A stretch of 64,000 bases of DNA from Chloromonas sp. AAM2. Lineage: Eukaryota > Chlorophyta > Chlorophyceae > Chlamydomonadales > Chlamydomonadaceae. A program made the position numbers and the translations under genes. The stretch lies in assembly GCA_004335635.1 (NCBI GenBank), contig QAXH01004928.1, forward strand, positions 1-64,000, written 5' to 3'. The notes under the pieces are model-generated. The model saw nothing but the letters and a program-made list of their open reading frames with translations, was not told where the DNA came from and made no database searches. Shown here piece by piece: positions 49,732-60,551 of this stretch. Numbering within the stretch: position 1 is the stretch's first letter; each line of letters starts with the position of its first letter.

Positions 49732-50264
49732 GGTATCTCGCATGCTAGTTACTCAAAGTCGCGATTTGCGGCCTCAGGCAGGCCTTGGACTTGTGCGGGT
49801 TTGGGTGGTGCAGGTCCCAAGGCGGACTCACACAGTGCATATTCAGACGTACACTCGTCAAGTTGACTGAAGCCGAGGCGGGAACTGCAAGGCAGACGCA
49901 ACGCCAGTAGCCTTGTTGTTGTTGTTGTTTCGACTGCGTTGATCGTGCCGTGGAGTGCGTTGACCGGACATTCTAATTTTATTCTAGTTCATTCAGGCTG
50001 AATTTCATTCATTCTAGTTCATCAGGCTCTTCACAAGAGGGGAGGGACTCCACCCCGTCCAACCTACTAGTGAAGGGGATGCTGGTGGCCACCCCTCGAG
50101 GTGCTATCCTGACCGCAAACCTCGTTAGACCCAAGAAGGGGCCTGAAAACATGCATGCCTCAATGTAGACTGTGAAGCTACTGTCAGAATGCTCATAGAC
50201 CTGCTTGCCGTAACACGCGAGGGGACCCTATGCAGCCGGCCTGGGTAGCTGATCCGCTACAAAG

Positions 50265-50510
50265 TCTGACAGTTGGCCTAAAAACGCCTGTAAAACAAAA
50301 GTGACTGACCTAAAAATGCTTGTAATACTAAAGTGACTCACCTAAAAGCGTCTGTAAACATCAAGATACTCACCCAAAAACTCCTCTGTAATATTAAGTG
50401 ACTCGCCTAAAAGCGGAGACGCTTCATATCACAGACGTTTTTAGGTGAGTCCCTTTATGTTTACAGGCGTTTTGACGCGAGTCACTTTAGTTTTACAAGC
50501 ACTTCAACTG
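50265..50510. repeat. About 37-bp array with direct then inverted units
   Basis: Four to five direct units of the form GTGACTCACCTAAAAGCGTC, TGTAAAA span 50270-50410. Two to three reverse-complement units follow at 50430-50510 (GACGTTTTTAGGTGAGTC, TTTACAGGCGTTTTGACGCG). The two arms could fold into a long hairpin. Confidence 0.85.
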
Positions 50511-51411
50511 TCGTAAAGATCCGGGGCACTTGAGATTACGGAGAACTAAATTGGGTCGCAAAGGGCTTTAGATCTCAGTAAAACCCGATTAAAGCTGCTG
50601 AAATTGCCTCTGACAATGTGCATGTCAAACACGCCCACATCTTGCATAGCACATGGCTCCAGGTCATGCCATACCAATTGATACTGTGGCACTCGATGCC
50701 TGCAGCATTTTGAGTTTTGTCACTCATCACCCTCATCAGAAACAGTTTTAACAAAAGGCCATGAATCAAGCGCACCGGCATGTTTGCCGTATCGCGCCCT
50801 AGCACAAGCACCTGCCCGCTCCTGCACATGCTGCCGCATTGACCATAATGCATACACGGCAAAGGGTCACTGTTTGATGTGGACTTCTGCCATTCGTCGC
50901 ACTGTTGTGTACATGATGTGCGCAAGGTGTGCATCACGTGTGCAAGGCAGCAGCTCAGACCTTCATATCCGTCCAAACCTCTTCCACCCTCTTGCAAACC
51001 TTGTGGATGAATGGAGAAGCCAAAAGAATCAGCCAGTGCAAGCAATGCTCCAAGGTCGGGAAACGATTGTCAGGACAGCATACAGTGTGGGCTGGTATGG
51101 GGCCACCCCTCTAGGAGACAGGGCACCATGATTGCTGCCACTGCAGACCTGTGCATCTGGCAGGATATGAGAAATTCTTACCGGAAGAATGATGTCAGGG
51201 TTAGCCTATCATTAAGCTTCACCTAAGCCAAGGATAATGTAGATTAGTCACCAGTCACCGAGCTTCGCTTATGCCACAGGATGAATGTAGAAAAGTCACG
51301 GGTCCGTACGCAAGGTGGCTTCAGTTGCTCTACCCAGCTGTAGGTTTGGCTACTGCCAAGGTCGAATAAGTCCGAATAAGTATCCAAATTAGCTGCAGCT
51401 CATGTCCTTGA

Positions 51412-54400
51412 TCACTGCATGCTGGCCTCAGCAGGGAGAGTTACCCTCTGTGACTTGGTCGTATGCGCATGCCTAGGCAGCACATTGTTAGCCGGGCGCG
51501 GGAGGGTGGCAAGGGGCGCGCATGCCGCGATGATCTGTTCTGCGCGCGCGAAGGCGGCCTCCAGAGTGCGACACACGTTAGGAGCTCCCACCTGCATCGG
51601 GTGATAAAATAGGGGGATGGAGACAGCGGGATGAAGAAGAAGGGATGAAGAAATCTATATATCGTCACAGGGGGTGGAGAGAAGTTGAGCACGAGCAAGT
51701 TGAGCGCTAAGCATGTGCTTTGATTTGTCATCCTCCCATAACAGCACTGTGCTGTCTTCGGCTGCGTGACAGCAAGAGTCGCACAGTAAGCAAAATTCAA
51801 GGCATGGGATGGAGCTGTGAAGGGCTCCATGCATTCATCGCATATATAGGGATGAAACTGACTTTGCGGATGAAGCGAGACAGCCGCTCATGTACAATCC
51901 ACTCTATCGCGTAATGCTCTGGATTGTCAGCGCAGTACACCGTACCATCACCTGCCAGGGAGGCTAGTACTACGCATTTCAGTGTGCTGCGGCCATTCTC
52001 CCAGTCACCTCTTGAAGGAATCCAGCCCGTGACAACATCTGCAGCGGTTGCTGAGATACGCCCACCAGCACCAGGCTCACACCTGCATGACAACCGAGTG
52101 ACGGACTGAGTGTGACAAGCAATTGATCCTTTCTTTGATCACACACCCCTAAATTTTGCTCTGGATTTCATCGCCGTCCCCAGCATATCCCTTGGCCATC
52201 ATTATGAAAATGAGTGACCATTTGATTCAACTGTAAACTCCCGCTTGTAACTTCTTTCAACTGTAAACCCTTGCTTGCCGCTTGCGCGTGAAGCTGAAGT
52301 GTCCTGCCGCGTCAGCATGAAGTGTGCAGTGTTCAGCTACATCAGCATCTTGGCAAAACACAGCGCCCGTGCGCCCAAGCCACATGGCCCATCATGCCCC
52401 AGTGTTCCATGCTCACCCTCTTCCTTAAGTGTCTTGGCCAGTTCCTCGAGCACCTCCAGCCCCGACACGTCGCATGTGCTCAGGTGGTGCATGCCCAGCA
52501 CAAGCACATGGGCGGGCGGGCGGCCACCGCTGCCAGCAACCAGGGAGGCAACAGCCTGTGAGCAGGGCCAGGGCACAGGGTCATGACTGGTGGGCAGGAC
52601 TGACAAGAACAGCAGCTGGTAGATTCGCTAGTGTGCTAGCTTTTGTGGCTTGTCCTGGTGCCTGTTGCGAGTGCCTGGTGCACAAGGAGTGAAGGTTTCC
52701 TGGTTCATTCAGGGCTGCGCATTTCGCATGTGACTCTTACTGTATAATCATCGCAAGCCTCATGTCACCTATGTACGTTTGTGTTCCTCACTCACTTGCT
52801 CCAGTTGCATGCCTCCCCCAAACAGCAGGCTGCCTGTCACGTCCAGATATGCTGCACCCACAGGCACCTGAGCAGCAAGACAGCAAGTCATGCACTGACG
52901 ACGGCAAGACGCAGCATGAGGCAACATGCCATACATGGATGCGGCAGTACGCAGTGCACCACATTGCCAGCATGAGGTCGGCAGGGCAAGCCAGCTGGGA
53001 GAGTGCACTCATTAGCCGAATGGTGACTGCCGGTTTGTGTCGAATCATTGCCTGCATCCTCCTATTGTCTTACCATGAGGGGTGTCAGCCCCAGGCCCCT
53101 GGACGCCACAATGTCATCTTCCTCCTCCCCCAAGGACGTGAGCCCGTCATCACCGTTCGCACGGCTGCGGAGCACTGCGGCCATGGCCGCCTGTGAGCCC
53201 GTGCCGGCCATGTAGCCGGGTGCCAACGAGGGGTGCAGGGAGGCGTGGGGCGTGTCGCCCTCCTGGTGGGACCGCACTTGCAACTGCAGGCAACATGCAA
53301 GTGCTGAGTGTAGCATGCCTCGTTGTCGTCCAAGTCATCTGGAATGCAAAGAAGGCAACGTGGAGCAGCGGCCCGAGACATGCCAGCGCTAGGTGCACCT
53401 GACTCGGTTGGAACCTGACGAACGTCCACTCTGAACAACCTGCACTTGCTTATGGGAATTCAACAAACCAGCAGCGGTTGGTGACTCACTGTGCCAGTGA
53501 CGTCCCTGACGTAGAGCAGCACAGCGGCCGCCATGCCCAGCTCAACAGCCACCGCTACATCCTGCATGACAGGGCCATGACTAGGACAGTCAACAGCCAA
53601 GCGAGTCAACAAGCACACCCTCAGCGTTGCAAAGTTCTGAATTGTCTTCGACTTGCCCATTAGGCGATGGAGACTGGCCCTCAGTACATGCTGCTGTGCC
53701 TGCTGCACATGTGCACAAATGGATGGGCTGCTGTGACCCCTACCTGCATGACGGTGAGGAAGAAGGCAAGCAGGAACAGCTGCGCGTCCTTCTCGGGCCA
53801 GGAGGACAGCTGCCGGAAGTGACGCCACTCACCTGCAAAACAGGACACGGTGTGCGCACATCTGAGTGTTGCTTGACATGCGCACAGGCAGGTGTGCAAG
53901 CACACACTTCATGACATTGCCTGCTCAAGCAGACCACAAGGAATTGATGGCCTCTGCAATGAGACTAGAATGATATGGATTTGTTTCCTCTCACATGGCG
54001 TTCATTCCTGACTAGGATATCCGCACAATCCGCACAATCAAAGGACACATGCACTACAATGGTGGTGGCCCCCCGGTTGTTGGCCTCTTATTGAGTTTAT
54101 GCCCGAGCTCACCCATGTTGATGGCAACCACGACCAGCACAGCAGACAGGGCAGGCAGGGGGATGTACGCAGCCAGCGGAGCGGCGACCTGCAGAGACAA
54201 GCATGGGGTGTGCTGGTATGTCGTTGATCATGGCTCCCTTGCTGCAGATGCAATGTGTTGATGAGTTTGGTTCACGTGAAGCCACCTACTGATATGAAGG
54301 CAGACAAGCGATTCCCATCCTGCCGCCAACTCTGAGCTCTAGTATGCTGTCAGATGCGTCATGTCACGGACTGTACGACATGCTCACAGTATGACATCTT

Positions 54401-54736
54401 GTGGCTGCAGACACAAGTGATAACAACCTTGGCCAGCCTGCATACATCTCAGTCTACAGTCAGCCTGCCCACGACTGCAAGCCACCAGCCAAACGCCGCC
54501 CCTACACGCCCTGTAATCTCACCCACTCTCACCACCATGACTGTCAAAATGGTAATGGCATGAACCACTCCTGCCATGGGGGAGCGGCCACCTGCTCGCA
54601 CATTGGCGGCTGTGCGTGCCAGGGCGCCGGTGGCGGGCAGGCCTCCGAACGCAGCAGATGCGATGTTGGCAATGCCCTGCATGGGTCAGAGAGGAAGGGT
54701 CAATGCGCTGCTCAGAAGTCTGTTTCCACTTCAAAG

Positions 54737-54769
<33 letters not shown>

Positions 54770-57700
54770 CAGGGTTGGAAGTGAAAGGGCTGTGCGTGTT
54801 TGAGAAGGTTCTCTTTGCAACTCAAAGGGCTGTGTGCGATGATCGGGTCGACGTGCTGATCAAAGTTCTGTATTGCAACTCAGGCTATGTAGGTTTTTGC
54901 TATGATCTTACCTGGGCAATCAGCTCGGTGTTAGGATTGTGCTTGTCGCCGATCATGGTGTCCGACACACGCGCACACAGCAGTGACTCAATCGACCCCT
55001 GCAGGCAACAAAATACGAGGCGGATCACACGCAGTCTGGTCAAGTGACGACTAGCAATTTGGGGATGTGGTCATCGTGTTGCGAGCGCGGAAGACGTACG
55101 GGTGTTCCTCGTGCTAGGCGACTTACCAACAGAGCGATGGAGAGTGCGGGTTGCATCAATGGGCCCAGTGTCTGCATGCCATTAAGGTTCTCTGGCCAGC
55201 GCGGCATGGGCAAAAAGGAGGGAATGGCGTCAGCGCCAAAATGGCTGCCGATGGTCTCGATGCCCAGCGCGCCGGTGCTGGCTGCTGCGGACGCGGCTTG
55301 CATGACGGCGTCTGCGCCAGCGCCGCCCATCACCTGATCCACGGCTGTGAGGCCAGCCGTTGCCGCAACCACCGTGACAATCTACGCACGCAGGAAGGCC
55401 ATTCATTCATGCTATAGCTTCCCTTTGTGACTCTCTTTCCTGATACGCATGACATGTACCAGAATGCGCCAACGTTCCGGTGTGTGGCGTGCTGTGCGTA
55501 TTGTGTTACTTCACAGGTTCATCATGCATATACTGTATATGGCATACACGTTTTTGTTCCGCAACCTGTCTGTCATCGTACATGTCCCTCAAGGCATATG
55601 ACAGTGGCTGTCCAAGCTGTGGCGACTTGGCTTCCTGTTGTACCTGCGGCGGCGCCACCTTTGCCCACTGCTTGGGCCATGCCAGCATGAGCGAAAGGGA
55701 GGTGGCAGCCAGGGCCAGCGAGGGGAGGTGCGTGCCGTCAAGGTGATTGCCGAGGAAGTACAGCTGCGAGGGCAGTGAAGAACAAGGCCAAGAAGTCCTG
55801 AAGCACGGCAAGGCATGACTATAGGTGTGGGCCACAGGACCGGCGACCATTTCTGCATTCACTGTTGTTGGTGATACCTGGTACTAGCTGACGTGTTACT
55901 ACAGTCACTCGCATGCTGCATTCATGATGATGATGGCAAGGAAGAACTGTTCGTGCAATAAAGCAACAGATGCCTTGATGAGTCACCTTCTCCAGGAACT
56001 GTGACGGCACGACTGCTCCTTCCGACAATGCACCGGGCACGCCCAGCCCAAGGAAATCCTGCGGCGCTTACACAGGCAGCGGCAGGGCTGGCATATCTGG
56101 AGGGCCTGAGGTCAAGGGTGCAGTGTGTGTTTGGAGCTGCAAGGAAAATGCTGCAGATGTAACAGCAGCTCCAGGCAGCAACAATCGCAGATACTGGAGC
56201 ATCTGACTGCCACACGGCCTGGCGACGTGCGTTGCCTGTTCAGTGTACATGCCACTGCTTGCTGGCATCCACGCTGAGTGCTTATGGTTCCACCATGGGC
56301 GCCTTGCTCCATAGCTACTGCAACGCGTCAAGACCCTCACTTGCAGACAGATGCTGATAACAGCACAACAAGGGCAAGCTGATTCCAGAACTTCCGGTCG
56401 TAATACTGCTACGCCTCCTCACCCACCAACACCGCACTTACATTACAGCTGGACCAAACACGGTGCCGTCTACAGCATGAACCTTGCTCTCCCTTTTCAC
56501 CGTCCCCACACTGGTTCCATTGGCGTCTCTGGAAACTGTCCCAGAACTGGCAAACATCTTGTTTTTGGTAACATCTACCCGTGACACCGTCTGATTCTCC
56601 CAGCTCACCTTGATCTGTGTGCTGAAAATGTAAGTGGCGATACCAGCCGTGAAGCCGGTGACCACTGGTTTGGGTATGAACTTGATGGTGCTGCCCAGGC
56701 CCGTCAGGCCCATGGCCATCAGCATGACACCGGACAGACCCGTGCAGATGATCAGGTTCTCAGGACCGTAGCTGCGCCATGCAAACAACACATCAAACAC
56801 TCCTCGAAAGAAGTTGTAGAGGGAGCAAGCATTCAATGGTTGCCTGGGCAAGGCCCAAGCTGCGTCATGCAGACAGCACATCAGCAACCCCTCAAAGAGC
56901 AAGCACCCATTGGGTGCCCAAGCCAACAACACAAAGAGTTGCTCATAGTATGGCAAGATGATCACTGCTGGCGGAAGCTCAAAGTATGAACATCAGCCGT
57001 CTTGTTGTTACAGTGAGTGCATGTGGGACTCACGTGTGCGCGACGCCCAGCACGATGGGGATGAAGGCGGCCGTGGGCCCTCCGATGCACACCCGCGACC
57101 CGCCCAGGAAACTGATCAGGAAGCCCGCCACAACAGCGGTGGTCAGGCTGCAAGGCAGGCACCACATACATAGCAGAGGGTTGACTGCAAAACATCATAC
57201 TGCTGTGGATTACCTGTGAATATGTGCTGCAGCTGGTGCCTGGTTTGCCCAGAGGCTGTGTATGGCAGAGCAAGTCTGATGACCAGCAGGCGGCCTTGCC
57301 GTCTGTCCTGAGAACATCAGCCTTATCAGCTCAGATGAGTTCCTCTTTAAGCAGGGCGGATGCTGGAGCCATTAGACTCACCCCACTGCTGGTGTGCTCT
57401 CGCTGGCAATGCCCAGGGCCATGGACAGGGAGAGCGCTATCACACCCACCACCAGGCCGGACAAGACGTCCTGCACGCGGACATGACATGGGGAACACCC
57501 ACCAGAGCACGTGAACAGCACATGCGGAACACCCATCCAGCATATCCTTGGCATGCAAAACCACCGAGTCGCCGGCTTCCACCCGTTCAGTACCCAGGAC
57601 GCACACCCACTTGACTTGTCATGCGCTGCCAGAACCTGCCTACCTCAACTTACAACTTGTTATGCCAACTTTGCAATACGTAGTTGTGCCCAGACGACAA

Positions 57701-59044
57701 CCACACTCCTACTAGCGTTGCTTGGGTGCAGCGAATCATGCACAGTCTGCCAGATGGCACACCCATTTGACAGCAAAGGCTCATGTTCCAACCATAACGA
57801 TCAACCCTCTTGTGGGTGTCTCACCGCCTTGAGCTCCTGCGCTGTGTAGCCATCCAGCAGGACATCCAGCAGCTTGGGCCTGGGCAGCAACGGAAACGGG
57901 CGCACCAATCACTCAGGCTGGCATTGGTTCAGGCAGGTGCAATGCATGGAATGGAACCTGCGAGTACACACACACACACGCACACACACACACGCACACG
58001 CGCACACACACACACACTGGGCAGCTGGTCCAGTTCAGTTTTCATTCTTTTCAGAAGAAAGTGGAATGGCATGTTCGCAGATGAGTGGCAGCAGATGCCA
58101 ACATGGCCAGCCTGTTGGCTCCTGCCAGAGTTAATTTTATACTCTGTCCACATACCTGAAAACAGGGTCTTGCGCTGGCTCTGCCTCCAACTCGCACTGC
58201 ACATACAGGAGGGCAACAACAACACAGGCTTGGATTCACACACTACCACCCGACTTGATGCATTGCCTGCAATGGCTCCATGACCCAGAGTCTTGACGAC
58301 CTTGGGAGCAGTTACCACTTTGTCATTTTTGGTAGCCATGCACCCAAACCCTATCTGATAACATGGGCCTATCATGCGCACAGACGCGTGTCTCCTCTCA
58401 CCAGCAGGTTATCCAGGTCAAAGGTTGCGTTACCAGTGCCATGTGCCAGGCGGTGTGTGGGCAGCCCTGCATGCTGCCATGCGTGAAAGCCGCCCCTAGC
58501 CAGTTGCACGCTGCAGCGTGTGCCCAGCTGGGCCACCGCCCGGGCTGCGTCCGGTCCGCACTCGCCAGCCCTGCGGCCAGCACCAGCCACTGAGGCTGGA
58601 TGTGTGCAGGCAAGCCAGCTCCGCTTGTAGTGTATGCACTTTTAGACAGCAGCTGAGTCATGCTGGCAATACCAGGCAGCACTTGCTGTCGGTGGTGGTG
58701 CATCTGCCACCGTGCTTCCTGCCACCACTACTGCTCCCGCTACCTTTGCTGCAGCTGTTAGTTACCACAGTTCGTTTCAATCGCTCACACGTCCATGATG
58801 ACCACTGGTGTGCCAGGCGCTGCGCCGTTGGCTGCGAACATGACGTCATCCGTGAATTGCACGTTGCGTCGGCAGAAGCCCGTGTCAGACTGCAGGCACA
58901 ATCATCCAGTGCGCACAAGGCAAATGCAACACGTGCATACAGCCTGACAGCATGCCAGGGCGGCACAACAGGGTAGTTCTCAGCTGTGTGCTCAAGGACA
59001 TTGTCATCTGCCCACTTGAACAACTTCTTGCCTTGGACTACCGC
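51412..59044 (-). CDS. SulP/STAS anion transporter with an upstream rhodanese-like domain
   Basis: Membrane importer of sulfate, bicarbonate or a similar anion. In-phase minus-strand exons include 59044-58949, 58889-58789, 58570-58402, 58196-58156, 57879-57825, 57470-57382, 57147-57034, 56771-56609, 56058-55987, 55763-about 55644, 55381-55127, 54998-54912, 54676-54533, 54188-54113, 53832-53744, 53561-53490, 53283-53074, 52867-52796, 52555-52417, 52082-52009 and 51591-51412, about 805 codons. SulP motifs are [98 protein letters not shown] and EWRHF. The STAS domain follows ([48 protein letters not shown]). The first three exons resemble a rhodanese ([30 protein letters not shown]) with Asp at the catalytic Cys position. 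SulP identity is firm. The fusion rests on exon phase and spacing, and the start is unresolved. Confidence 0.82.
51825..51907 (+). repeat. Dispersed repeat pair with the copy at 42183, copy B
   Basis: Counterpart of 42183-42293. It lies in the SulP gene between exons 52009 and 51591, so it is intronic there. Confidence 0.75.
54736..54763. repeat. GT microsatellite in a SulP intron
   Basis: About twelve GT units between exons 54998-54912 and 54676-54533. Confidence 0.9.
56508..56568 (+). repeat. Dispersed repeat copy 10 (in a SulP intron)
   Basis: CACACTGGTTCCATTGGCGT leads into ACTGTCCCAGAACTGGCAAA and CATCTTGTTTTT. The leader matches the reverse complement of copies 6, 7 and 9, which fixes the family's orientation. 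Confidence 0.82.
57966..58019. repeat. CA-rich microsatellite in the SulP gene
   Basis: CACA tracts with regular CG interruptions, in the intron between exons 58196-58156 and 57879-57825. Confidence 0.9.
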
Positions 59045-59206
59045 CTGCACCACTCACATAGGTCATCCAGGGTGTGTGGCAGATGGTCACTCCAGCTGGC
59101 ACAGCAGGCAAGCCTTCAGCTGCACGTTGTTCCTGTAGCAGCAGACAGTAGAGGTAAGCACCATCATGCCTACCGCTCTAACTGATAAAATTCAATGGTC
59201 AGGACG

Positions 59207-59758
59207 TCATGACGTCAGGATGCAACACCCCCCCCAGCAGCCGCTGTCATCACCGGTGTCGGAAAAGTTTGATGTACCAGAGTCAGACCGGGGACTGAAT
59301 TTGCTGCAGGATTCCCACATTTGAGCTAATGAACTGCGCACAATGGACGACCTATGCGCAAACCAGCGGGCACGCGAACAGGGCAAAAGTTGGACCACTC
59401 GCCTGTGTCCTGACGTCCAGAATGATTACGCCTGGTCCGCATGCTCCGCTGAGCGGCACTTCCTTGATGCTGAGCACAGGAAAGGCGCAAACGGTTGCAT
59501 GAAGGCTGATCAAAAGACGGATGGGGGCTGAGAATAAACCTCGCTCAGAGTCGGTCTCGGAACTGTGTTGTACCTGAACTTCTTGAATGCTCCATATACA
59601 AAAGGCAGAGCCACTGATGCCACCACGCTGCACAGCAAGATAGTCTCCTCGTGCACATGTATTGTGTCTGGGCCTAGCGCACGAGCTGGCCGGCACCTGG
59701 GCCTGCGCGCCTTACTCAACAGACCGCAGTGAAGACCGGCAGACCGCTGCAGCAACAT
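59207..59758 (-). CDS. Possible 93-residue single-pass membrane protein, or first exon of the rhodanese-SulP gene
   Basis: The ATG at 59758 opens a frame MLLQRSAGLHCGLLSKARRP, rich in Arg/Leu/Ala and without acidic residues, like an organelle-targeting peptide. A hydrophobic helix follows (ILLCSVVASVALPFVYG, then AFKKFR) and a donor after 59574. Two continuations keep phase. One uses exon 59303-59207, giving a 93-residue protein with an acidic, Cys-containing tail (SDTGDDSGCWGGCCILTS and stop). The other uses an acceptor near 59164 that leads toward the rhodanese-like exons. I cannot choose between them. Confidence 0.4.
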
Positions 59759-60551
59759 GATGCTCAACGTTTAGCAGACAATCTGCGCAGCTTTCTGCGC
59801 CAGTTGCAGCATTCTCACAAGTGGAGCTTCAGAACCATTGTCAGTTTGAAATGGTCAACCGAATGCCATGTCATCCTGTCATGTTCAAGTTATTGACAGA
59901 AGACGCACTGGGTGAAGACCGTCCATACTGGAAACCACGCCTACAGAAAATCCAGAACTGGACACAGGTGGGACCAGTTTACTCCGCTTGGACTTGGACA
60001 TGGACACAGTATTGGTGGTTAACAGACCCACCCCTTGGGGTTCAATACCCCTTGCAGTTAAACCCATAAGCTGATCGGATACTGAGCCGATCGGAAATAG
60101 GGCATGTCACTGTAGCACGATCGCAGAATGTCATCACTTGCTGCCTGTTGAGAGCCCGCCCCAATCGTTGTGAACTCTGCGTGCTTCACATAGTCAGTGC
60201 TCACTTGGCTTTCTAGTGAGAACGGCCTCATGGTGAGAGTGTGACCACAGATTACCGTGTACGAGTGTCCTGTACATGGGTCTGCCTGCTCAGCTGCCTC
60301 TGCTTATCCTCCTCTCTGCGCCTGCCCCATCACCACAATCACCAGGATCTTGCAGTGCTGTCCCAGAATTGGCTCATTGCAGAGCAACAGGTTGCAAACT
60401 TACTGTGTCAAATTGTTTGGGACAGATGGGGCCACAGTTCGTTCTAGTATCAGATGCAAGAACTGTCCCAGAACTGGCAAACATCTTTTTCTGCACCAGT
60501 GCGGACCATCTAAAGGCTATTGTTCCTATGCTGATGCTTGCTGCTAAATGC
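59759..60551. other. Intergenic region between RINT1-like and rhodanese-SulP genes
   Basis: No supported gene. It contains one clear and one degenerate copy of the dispersed repeat and presumably the promoter of the downstream minus-strand gene. Confidence 0.5.
60460..60491 (+). repeat. Dispersed repeat copy 11
   Basis: AACTGTCCCAGAACTGGCAA, then ACATCTTTTT. A degenerate partial copy (CTGTCCCAGAATTGG) lies 100 bases upstream at 60359-60373. Confidence 0.82.

Larger units (their letters stand above)
49309..51411. other. Intergenic region between two minus-strand genes
   Basis: Contains the dispersed repeat copy at 49657, a TTG run (49911-49932), a short duplication around ATTCTAGTTCATTCAGGCT (49982-50030), an array with direct and inverted units (50265-50510) and two diverged copies of an AAGCTTCACCTAAGCCA unit (51212-51305). 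No supported gene. Confidence 0.5.

Noticed and set aside
58316..58339. Separate SulP start at ATG 58339 (MATKNDKV) spliced to the exon at 58196
   Set aside because: It keeps phase and remains an alternative, but would leave only about 30 bases between the rhodanese stop and this start.
59045..59132. Exon 59132-59058 (ending ICHTPWMTY) spliced directly to the rhodanese exon at 59044
   Set aside because: The implied intron would be 13 bases, too short to be real. A donor within the exon would allow 46-58 bases, still doubtful.
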